From an uncultured Caulobacterales bacterium (GTDB taxonomy: Bacteria > Pseudomonadota > Alphaproteobacteria > Caulobacterales > Caulobacteraceae), in assembly GCA_903903715.1 (NCBI GenBank), contig CAIUZX010000141.1:1-7588 (forward strand): 7,588 nt of DNA. Reading direction: 5' to 3'. Below the pieces are notes generated by a model that was given only the letters and a program-made list of their open reading frames with translations, ran no database searches and was not told where the DNA came from. The translations under genes were made by a program, and so were the position numbers. Numbering within the stretch: position 1 is the first letter of the stretch; every line of letters begins with the position of its first letter. Below are positions 1 to 4,880 of the stretch, in pieces.

Positions 1-1
1 C

Positions 2-1027
2 GCCGCCAATATCAGCATCATCCGCCGGGGCGACAAGCTCTGGGCCCTGTGGGAGGCGGGCTCCCCCTTCGAGATCGACCCCAGAACCCTGGAAACGAAG
101 GGGATCGTCACCCTGCGGGACGACCTCGCCCACGCGCCCTTCCTCGCGCACCCCCGCTTCGAGCCGGACGGGCGAATCTGGAGCCTTGGGCAGGTCGGCG
201 ACCGGGCGGTGGTGTGGCTCGTCTCGCCGACCGGAGAGCTGCAGGCCGCGACGCCGATCATGCTGCCGCGGTCGAGCTATATTCACGACTTCACCCTCAC
301 CGAACGCCACCTGATCATCGTCCTGCAGCCTTGGGTCTATGAGGGAAGCTCGCAGGTTCCGCTGTCGGCGCTGACGTGGAAGCCGGAGCTCGGGACGCAG
401 GTGCTGATCCTTGACAAGGCGGACCTGTCAGCGCGGCGGATGGTCGAACTGCCCACCTTCTTCGCCTTCCACATGACTTCGGCCTGGGAGACCCCCGCAG
501 GCGACATTCGCTTCGAGATCTGCGCAAGCCCGGAGCCCGACTTCGTCATCCGCGCGGCGGTTGACGTGATGGCGGGAACCTACACGCCCGCCAGCGAGCC
601 CAAGCTGTCGCTGATCACCATCCCGGCCCATGGCCCGGCGAGGATTGAGTCCACCGGCGCGACGGCGGAGTTTCCCCGCACCGACGGACGTATCAAAGGT
701 CCCAACCGGTTCACCCTGCACGCAACGAAGCAGACGAAGGCGCGCCCCTTGTTCCAGGGGGTAGGTGTCTATGACTGGTCGACCAACAAGGACGCGGTCT
801 TTGACTTCGGCCCGGACCACTTCGTCGAGGAGATGGTGTTCACGCCGCGTCCGGGGTCTAGCGAGGCCTTCGACGGCTGGATCATCGGCCCGACCATCAA
901 CCTCCGCGCCGCCCGCACGGAACTGCACGTGTTCGACGCCCGTCACGTGTCAGACGGCCCCGTCGTGAGTTGGGCCGCCGACGTCGCCGTCCCCGCCGGG
1001 CTTCACGGCATGTTTTGGCGAGCCTGA
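2..1027 (+). CDS. Carotenoid oxygenase (carotenoid cleavage dioxygenase family), 5' end outside window
   Basis: This is the C-terminal 341 residues of a carotenoid oxygenase, a non-haem iron enzyme with a seven-bladed propeller fold that splits C=C bonds of carotenoids, apocarotenoids or stilbene-like substrates using O2. The frame is open from the window edge, so the start lies upstream; family members are usually about 450-500 residues. The four iron-ligand histidines are all visible in their expected contexts: FLAHPRF (His codon at 149-151), YIHDFTLTERH (284-286), FFAFHMTSAWE (470-472) and GLHGMFW (1004-1006, near the C-terminus). LWALWEAGSPFEIDP near the left edge is also typical of the family. 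An ATG or GTG inside this frame around 209 would remove the first histidine and is not the true start. The substrate cannot be told from sequence; bacterial members include lignostilbene dioxygenases and apocarotenoid oxygenases. The gene is followed by the foreign-looking lipoprotein gene, and its last 35 bases recur at 3275-3309. Confidence 0.93.
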   Translation, partial: AANISIIRRGDKLWALWEAGSPFEIDPRTLETKGIVTLRDDLAHAPFLAHPRFEPDGRIWSLGQVGDRAVVWLVSPTGELQAATPIMLPRSSYIHDFTLTERHLIIVLQPWVYEGSSQVPLSALTWKPELGTQVLILDKADLSARRMVELPTFFAFHMTSAWETPAGDIRFEICASPEPDFVIRAAVDVMAGTYTPASEPKLSLITIPAHGPARIESTGATAEFPRTDGRIKGPNRFTLHATKQTKARPLFQGVGVYDWSTNKDAVFDFGPDHFVEEMVFTPRPGSSEAFDGWIIGPTINLRAARTELHVFDARHVSDGPVVSWAADVAVPAGLHGMFWRA

Positions 1028-1028
1028 T
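994..1028 (+). repeat. Direct repeat, left copy (end of carotenoid oxygenase gene)
   Basis: These 35 bases match 3275-3309 at 33 positions, with an offset of exactly 2281. The mismatches are T/C at 1015 and A/G at 1021; both are third codon positions and leave Phe and Arg unchanged. This copy is the functional 3' end of the oxygenase gene, encoding AGLHGMFWRA and its stop. Confidence 0.9.
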
Positions 1029-1049
1029 GAGCGGCCCGCGATCCGGTCA

Positions 1050-1073
1050 GCACTGTAACTTTGCAAAAGTGCG
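1050..1073. repeat. Inverted repeat resembling an IS6-family terminal repeat
   Basis: The segment has arms GCACT (1050-1054) and AGTGC (1068-1072), with an inner ACTTT-GCA-AAAGT hairpin at 1058-1070. Read on the minus strand from 1073 it gives CGCACTTTTGCAAA, which agrees at 12 of 14 positions with the IS26 terminal repeat GGCACTGTTGCAAA as I remember it. No transposase or matching second end is visible, so at most this is a solo end or scar. A chance match or a small operator is equally possible. Confidence 0.3.
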
Positions 1074-1235
1074 TGGCGCTTCGTGCGGCGAGCCGGTCGT
1101 CAGCGTTGGCGAGGCCCTATACCGCGCGGCATGACAGCCCGTGTGCGCCAGACGCGCGAGCAGGCACATACACCCCTGATCGCACTGAAGCCGCCTGACG
1201 GCGCCGATCCACGCCACACCCCAATGGGCATTGCC

Positions 1236-1270
1236 CTTTATGGACGAAAATAAATTTTCATACTAAAACC
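1236..1270 (+). promoter_or_regulatory. AT-rich probable promoter region with palindrome, upstream of lipoprotein gene
   Basis: This is the only markedly AT-rich stretch in the spacer. It includes a 14-base palindrome with a 2-base centre, GAAAAT-AA-ATTTTC, at 1246-1259, then CATACT at 1259-1264, which could serve as a -10 element. No -35 hexamer has good spacing: TTGCCC at 1231-1236 is 22 bases away, while TTTATG at 1237-1242 has 16-base spacing but a poor match. The palindrome could be an operator. TTGACG at 1271-1276 is too close to the start codon to be the -35 of this gene unless transcription begins inside it. Confidence 0.35.
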
Positions 1271-1283
1271 TTGACGTGTTTTC

Positions 1284-1290
1284 GGGAAGG
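1284..1290 (+). promoter_or_regulatory. Ribosome binding site of the lipoprotein gene
   Basis: GGGAAGG lies 8 bases before the ATG at 1299. This supports that ATG, which also gives a correct signal peptide, over any other start. Confidence 0.6.
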
Positions 1291-1298
1291 GTTGGTTC

Positions 1299-3224
1299 AT
1301 GGCGCTACGTCAAGCGATTGTAATGACTTTGGCTGCGGCTCTGTTACTCGAGGGATGTGGCGGAGGCGCCAGTCAGAGCCAGGTCGGGACCGCCCCAACC
1401 CAAACCGAACCCACCCCGACTCCCGCTCCCACCCCCACCCCCACCCCCAACCCGACCCCAATTCCGTCAAAGCCGAAAGTGATTTGCACGGCGGGGACAT
1501 GGCGGGCGTCGACGAGTTCGACCATGCCGGCCGTCCAGCTCGAATCGCCGCATTTCGCGCTGCGCTGGAAGACCGGAGACGTGACCGCCGCCGCCGCGCA
1601 GGCCGCCGCGGATCATCTCGAACACGTCTGGGACGTTTACATCGGCGCGATCCAGTTTCCCGAGCCCTATTGCAACGCGGCGACCAAGTACAAGGTGAAC
1701 GTTCACATCGATCCGAAATTTGGCCTGAACGGCGGTGTGGACGGCGATGGCTATATGGGCATCTGGATCGGGCCGCTGGCGCTTGCCGACAAGTTCGGGC
1801 TGGCCCATGAGTTTGCCCATTCGCTCCAGGGAGCGACCAAGGGGATGCAAAGTTCAGTCTATGTCGGGTGGCTCTGGGAAAGTCATGCCAACTGGATGGC
1901 GCTCCAGCTTCCTGAATTTCGCAATATCGTGCATTGTTCGGAACTGCTGGTCAATGCGCCGCATCTCTATTACGGATCGACCCGCGACCGCTATTGCAAC
2001 TGGCAATTCTGGGAATATTTGAAGGACCAGCACGGTTACTCGATCGTCAACGACATCTGGGCGCGGTCACCCAAACCGGGCGACCCCGGGCAGACCACAG
2101 CAGACCCGTTTTCGGTTCTGATGACCAACCAGGGCTGGAGCGTCAGCGAACTGAACGACCAGTTCGGCCAATGGGCGATGCACAACGTCAACTGGGACTA
2201 CACGAACCCTGATGGCTCCGACCAGGGCGCCGTTTACCGCGCGGCTTACGGGACCTACGATCCGCAGGGCGGCGGGCGGTCGGTGCGAACGACCGTGCTT
2301 GATCCGATCGATCTTGCCAACCGGCGCTTTGCTGTGCCGCTGGGATGGGCTCCGCAACGCTGGGGCTACAATATCGTCCGCCTGATCCCCGATGCGGGAG
2401 CAACCAGCATCACCGTGACCTTCCGGGGCGTGGTCCAGGCCAATTCCGCGGTGGCGGCGCTCCCCGGGCTCAGTGACGAGCCTGCGACGATCCCCATGCC
2501 CAATTCGGACTGGCGCTGGGGGGTGGTCGCGGTCGATGCGGCGGGACAGTCGCGCTCCAGCCCGTTGCAACGCGGGGCGGACGGTCAGGTGACCTTCGCG
2601 CTGAAGCCGGGCGACAAGTCGGTGTTCTTGACGGTCGTGGGTGCGCCCACTGAAATCCAGAAGATCCAGTGGGACCAGCCCTACTATTCGATCTATCGCT
2701 ATCCGTGGATGGTCCAGCTTGCCGGCGCCTATCCGCAGGGGTTCGAGCCGGGAGCGGCCGCGCCCGTCACGGGCGCTCACCGCCATGGCAACGGCGGCGG
2801 CTGGATCGCGCCCGGGGCGACGGTCGATGCGACGGCCTATATAGGACCCTACGCCAAGGTGCTCGCCGGCTCGGTCCTGGGCCATGCAAGGATCGAGGAT
2901 CATGCCGTAGTCGATGGCGGCACGGTGCGCGGCAACGCGATCATATCGGCTCTGACGATCGTAAGTGGGGATACGGTCCTCACCGACTATGCGCGGGCGG
3001 CGACCGTTTTCATGCCGCTCGGCTTCTTCGAGAAGGGCATCGTGCTCACGGGGACCGCCCAGGTCATCGGCGATGTGGAACACCGCGGGGGGGCCTCGTT
3101 CAGCAGCGGGGTTTACTACGGCGTCGTCATCCCGACCGACGCCAACAACCCCAAGCACGGCTCCAATCTGACCGCGGCAGTGCCCGAGATCACGGCCGCG
3201 CCGAACTATGTCTGGCGGCCCTGA
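1299..3224 (+). CDS. Secreted lipoprotein, DUF6055 / Svx-AvrXca-like putative gluzincin metalloprotease with hexapeptide-repeat C-terminus
   Basis: This 641-residue protein looks like an exported lipoprotein. Residues 1-19 form a short signal peptide ending in LLLEGC, with Cys20 the predicted lipid anchor; Glu at -2 of the lipobox is unusual. Residues 32-58 are a Pro/Thr-rich linker. The main domain (about 80-330) contains HEFAH at 170-174, matching the zinc motif HExxH, and WESHANW with Glu194 twenty residues after the second His, a spacing that fits a gluzincin third ligand. From memory this matches DUF6055 and the Svx/AvrXca family, secreted proteins of Pectobacterium and Xanthomonas proposed to be gluzincin peptidases that act on plant surface proteins. 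A middle region (about 330-450) looks beta-rich. Residues about 500-610 carry hexapeptide-like repeats (YIGPYAKVLAG, VLGHARIEDHAVV) expected of a left-handed beta-helix. Base composition of the middle of the gene is lower in GC than neighbouring genes. The family call is good; protease activity is inferred, not shown. Confidence 0.82.
   Translation: MALRQAIVMTLAAALLLEGCGGGASQSQVGTAPTQTEPTPTPAPTPTPTPNPTPIPSKPKVICTAGTWRASTSSTMPAVQLESPHFALRWKTGDVTAAAAQAAADHLEHVWDVYIGAIQFPEPYCNAATKYKVNVHIDPKFGLNGGVDGDGYMGIWIGPLALADKFGLAHEFAHSLQGATKGMQSSVYVGWLWESHANWMALQLPEFRNIVHCSELLVNAPHLYYGSTRDRYCNWQFWEYLKDQHGYSIVNDIWARSPKPGDPGQTTADPFSVLMTNQGWSVSELNDQFGQWAMHNVNWDYTNPDGSDQGAVYRAAYGTYDPQGGGRSVRTTVLDPIDLANRRFAVPLGWAPQRWGYNIVRLIPDAGATSITVTFRGVVQANSAVAALPGLSDEPATIPMPNSDWRWGVVAVDAAGQSRSSPLQRGADGQVTFALKPGDKSVFLTVVGAPTEIQKIQWDQPYYSIYRYPWMVQLAGAYPQGFEPGAAAPVTGAHRHGNGGGWIAPGATVDATAYIGPYAKVLAGSVLGHARIEDHAVVDGGTVRGNAIISALTIVSGDTVLTDYARAATVFMPLGFFEKGIVLTGTAQVIGDVEHRGGASFSSGVYYGVVIPTDANNPKHGSNLTAAVPEITAAPNYVWRP
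1431..1448 (+). repeat. Hexanucleotide tandem repeat ACCCCC x3 in linker
   Basis: Three perfect ACCCCC units sit in a longer C-rich, purine-poor strand (about 1390-1460) that encodes the Thr-Pro linker of the lipoprotein. The unit is six bases, so gain or loss of units changes linker length without breaking the frame. Confidence 0.8.
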
Positions 3225-3308
3225 CCGGCGCTTGTCTGGGCCATACCCGGCCTGCCGGCGCCGCAGCCATGGAGCGCCGGGCTTCACGGCATGTTCTGGC
3301 GGGCCTGA
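3225..3308 (+). pseudogene. Orphan C-terminal fragment of a second carotenoid oxygenase gene
   Basis: Immediately after the lipoprotein stop (3222-3224), and in the same frame, 27 codons run to a TGA at 3306-3308. The last ten residues are AGLHGMFWRA, identical to the end of the oxygenase at the left of the window, including the fourth iron-ligand histidine. The preceding residues (PALVWAIPGLPAPQPWS) also resemble the usual run-up to that motif, like GPVVSWAADVAVP in the intact gene, but differ in sequence and length. There is no start codon or ribosome site of its own, so it is unlikely to be expressed except by read-through of the lipoprotein stop. I read it as the remnant of a paralogous or ancestral oxygenase gene left behind when the lipoprotein gene arrived. 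The alternative is a duplication of the gene end produced by the insertion itself. Confidence 0.6.
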
Positions 3309-3309
3309 T
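3275..3309 (+). repeat. Direct repeat, right copy (oxygenase tail remnant)
   Basis: This is the second copy of the 35-base repeat at 994-1028, with only two, synonymous, differences. It ends directly against the stop codon of the minus-strand TetR gene, whose last base is 3309. Confidence 0.9.
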
Positions 3310-3848
3310 CACGGGGTGTAGGGGCGGACGATGTCGGTCAGGAGGGCGACGGCGGCGTCACCCTCGACCCCCAGGCGCTGGAACTCCCCTTCCACGACCG
3401 CATCGCACAGCCGCTCGAAGGTGAAGAGGGTCGCCGCCTGAACCGCGGCCGGGCGCTCGGCGAAAGCGGGGATGCGGGCTGCGATCGCCTCCAGCTGACG
3501 CCGCCGGGACTGCGCCCGCGCCGATGCGACTTCCGGAACCCGTACGCTGAGATCGCGCAGGGTCCTGCGGAACAGCTTCGAGGTCTCGTGATGCCGCAAG
3601 GTCGCGCGGACGAGGTCCTCTGTCGAGGCGGCGTCCGAGATGACCGTCAGCTCCTCCTCCGTCCAGCGGGCGTACGCGGACAGGAAGATGGCGAGCTTGT
3701 CCTTGAAGTGGCGATAGAAGGTCTGCGGCGCGAAGCCCGCGCGGCGGGCGATGGCGTTGGTGTTGGTCTGCTCGTAGCCGACCTTTTCGAACTCAGCCGC
3801 GGCGGCCTCGACCAGCGCCATCCGCGTGTCCGTTCGCAAGGTCTCCAT
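3309..3848 (-). CDS. TetR/AcrR-family transcriptional regulator
   Basis: This 179-residue protein has the standard layout of a one-domain TetR repressor. An N-terminal DNA-binding region occupies about residues 5-52, with the helix-turn-helix around 28-47 (TNTNAIARRAGFAPQTFYRH) and the characteristic FYRHFKDK just after it. The rest is a divergent all-helical ligand and dimerisation domain. It is slightly short for the family (usually about 190-210). The ATG at 3846-3848 is supported by GGAG (3855-3858 on the complementary strand) six bases upstream. It is transcribed away from the alpha/beta hydrolase gene, and the shared 56-base intergenic region, together with the start of the hydrolase gene, carries two matching palindromes. 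It therefore probably represses both itself and the hydrolase until an inducer, perhaps the hydrolase substrate, binds. The 3' end abuts the oxygenase remnant. The ligand cannot be predicted. Confidence 0.93.
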   Translation of the reverse strand: METLRTDTRMALVEAAAAEFEKVGYEQTNTNAIARRAGFAPQTFYRHFKDKLAIFLSAYARWTEEELTVISDAASTEDLVRATLRHHETSKLFRRTLRDLSVRVPEVASARAQSRRRQLEAIAARIPAFAERPAAVQAATLFTFERLCDAVVEGEFQRLGVEGDAAVALLTDIVRPYTP

Positions 3849-3854
3849 CGTGAA

Positions 3855-3858
3855 CTCC
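3855..3858 (-). promoter_or_regulatory. Ribosome binding site of the TetR gene
   Basis: On the minus strand this reads GGAG, six bases before the ATG at 3848. It fixes the start of the regulator. Confidence 0.65.
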
Positions 3859-3868
3859 AGAATGCCTA

Positions 3869-3898
3869 TTGACGTCTGAGTGATGTTCGTATCACTTA
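3869..3898 (+). promoter_or_regulatory. Candidate promoter of the alpha/beta hydrolase gene
   Basis: TTGACG at 3869-3874 is a good -35 hexamer. With 17-18 base spacing the -10 would be TCACTT or CACTTA (3892-3898), a modest match. Transcription would then begin about 3904-3906, on the ATG at 3905, giving a leaderless mRNA. The first operator lies between the two hexamers and overlaps the -10, as expected for steric repression. Confidence 0.4.
3879..3896. promoter_or_regulatory. TetR operator, copy 1
   Basis: The site reads AGTGATGTTCGTATCACT, a palindrome with 6-base arms AGTGAT/ATCACT and a 6-base spacer. The same arms and spacer length recur 20 bases to the right. Together with the divergent TetR gene this makes it a likely binding site for that regulator. 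Confidence 0.75.
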
Positions 3899-3916
3899 AG
3901 TGATATGGATATCACT
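3899..3916. promoter_or_regulatory. TetR operator, copy 2, covering the hydrolase start codon
   Basis: The site reads AGTGATATGGATATCACT. Arms and spacer length are identical to copy 1, and the spacer contains the ATG at 3905. The two copies are separated by two bases (TA), so their centres are 20 bases apart, about two helical turns, placing two repressor dimers on the same face of DNA. The inner arms together form a perfect 16-base palindrome at 3890-3905. Confidence 0.75.
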
Positions 3917-4771
3917 TATCGCACATTCCGATATCGGGTCGGCGTTGTCGAGCCCTATTCGCTGGTCCTCGCGGCGGGGACGAAGATCGCCGTGTCCCGG
4001 CGAGGCGCAGGCGTTCCGGTGCTGTGTCTGCACGCCATTGCGCACGGCGGACGCGACTTCGAGGCGTTCACCGAGCGCGTCACGGGCGAGGGGTTCGAGG
4101 TTGTCTGCGTCGACTGGCCGGGGCAGGGGCGCAGCCCGCCGGACGCCACGGCCGCCCCCGCATTCGCCGCGCGCTACGCCGAGATCCTGACCGACCTGAT
4201 CGCAGAGCTGTTTCCAACGGGGCCTAGGCCCATCCTGATCGGCAACTCCATCGGCGGCGCCGCAGCGATCATTGCGGCCGAGCGGAGACCTGAACTGGTT
4301 CACGCCCTCGTTCTCAGCAATCCCGGCGGCCTGACGCCGGTCGACGGGTTTGTCCGCAGCTTCTGCCGCGCGCAGTCCCGGATCTTCGCAGCGGGCGCTA
4401 GGGGCGCCTTCTGGTATCCGGCGTTCTTCAGCCTCTACTACCGCCTCGTGCTTCCGCGCAGCCCGGCGAACGTCCAGCGTGCGCGGATCGTCTCCGCCGC
4501 CCGCGAGACGGCGGCGGTGCTGTCGCAGGCCTGGGCGAGCTTCGCCGAGCCGGAGGCCGACATCCGTGAGCACCTGTTCCGACTGTGCGCGCCCGTGTTG
4601 TTCGCCTGGGCGAAGGACGACCAGATCGTCAGCTTTGGCCGCAGTCGCGCCGCGGTGCTGAAATCCAAGGCGGCGGTCGAGATGTTCCGCGGCGGTCACA
4701 GCCCGTTCCTCGAGGACCCTGACCGGTTTGCGGCGCGTTTCGTCGCGTTCGCGCGCGCGAACGGGCGCTGA
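3905..4771 (+). CDS. Alpha/beta hydrolase fold protein
   Basis: This 288-residue serine hydrolase has the usual order of motifs. An oxyanion-hole region is seen at LCLHAIAHGG (40-49) and the D-W-P-G-Q-G-R-S turn at 70-77. The nucleophile elbow GNSIGG has Ser115, the probable acid is Asp238 or Asp239 in AWAKDDQIV, and His265 lies in GGHSPFLEDP. A helical cap domain fills about 140-220. There is no signal peptide, so it is likely cytoplasmic. The start must be the ATG at 3905: an in-frame stop lies at 3881-3883 and no other start is available before the conserved core. There is no clear ribosome binding site. Control by the divergent TetR gene is strongly suggested by the double operator. The substrate could be an ester, lactone, epoxide or C-C bond; sequence alone does not decide this. 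Confidence 0.92.
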   Translation: MDITYRTFRYRVGVVEPYSLVLAAGTKIAVSRRGAGVPVLCLHAIAHGGRDFEAFTERVTGEGFEVVCVDWPGQGRSPPDATAAPAFAARYAEILTDLIAELFPTGPRPILIGNSIGGAAAIIAAERRPELVHALVLSNPGGLTPVDGFVRSFCRAQSRIFAAGARGAFWYPAFFSLYYRLVLPRSPANVQRARIVSAARETAAVLSQAWASFAEPEADIREHLFRLCAPVLFAWAKDDQIVSFGRSRAAVLKSKAAVEMFRGGHSPFLEDPDRFAARFVAFARANGR

Positions 4772-4880
4772 CGACGGACGTCCCGGATCGGCGGATCACA
4801 CACATCGGGCGCCGTTGACCAAAGCCGCGACCTCGTTGACGACTGGCGCCTGGACGACCATTCCAGGGACAAGGGCGCCG
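4772..4880. other. Intergenic gap between hydrolase and DUF817 genes
   Basis: These 109 bases contain an 8-base palindrome GGACGTCC (4776-4783) and two TTGAC-type hexamers (4815-4820 and 4836-4841), but no convincing -10 element or terminator hairpin with a T-run. DUF817 may be co-transcribed with the hydrolase or have its own weak promoter here. Confidence 0.4.
4871..4875 (+). promoter_or_regulatory. Ribosome binding site deciding the DUF817 start
   Basis: AAGGG lies five bases before the ATG at 4881. It favours this start over the in-frame upstream one at 4728, which would overlap the hydrolase gene and add 51 low-complexity Arg/Thr-rich residues. Confidence 0.55.

Larger units (their letters stand above)
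1028..1298. other. Spacer between oxygenase and lipoprotein genes
   Basis: These 271 bases have no credible coding sequence in either strand. From left to right they hold a short inverted repeat at 1050-1072, a GC-rich stretch without recognisable structure (about 1075-1225), a small GGGC-ATT-GCCC hairpin followed by TTTAT (about 1225-1240), and an AT-rich patch (about 1236-1270) that stands out from its surroundings. The hairpin stem is only 4 bp, too weak to call a terminator. The AT-rich patch is the likely promoter region of the lipoprotein gene. Confidence 0.6.

Noticed and set aside
428..946. Minus-strand open frame opposite the carotenoid oxygenase
   Set aside because: The plus strand encodes two of the four iron-ligand histidine motifs across and near this region; the antisense product is low-complexity with no recognisable motif.
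1225..1240. GGGC-ATT-GCCC hairpin followed by TTTAT as a terminator for the oxygenase gene
   Set aside because: The stem is only four base pairs and the T-run is short and interrupted; too weak to call.
2067..3287. Long minus-strand open frame (406 codons) opposite the lipoprotein gene
   Set aside because: It is Arg/His/Gly-rich without any domain motif, has no ribosome site, and is fully explained as an antisense shadow of GC-rich codon usage in a plus-strand gene with clear domains.
2669..3424. Plus-strand 251-codon frame overlapping the lipoprotein end and the tetR gene
   Set aside because: It is an out-of-frame shadow spanning two genes on opposite strands, with Arg-rich sequence and no motif.
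3896..4699. Minus-strand 267-codon frame opposite the hydrolase
   Set aside because: The plus-strand frame has a complete serine-hydrolase motif set; the antisense product has a composition typical of shadow frames.
4728..4880. Upstream extension of the DUF817 gene to a start at 4728
   Set aside because: The added 51 residues are Arg/Thr-rich, overlap the hydrolase coding end, and precede a good ribosome site and ATG at 4881 that fits the family.
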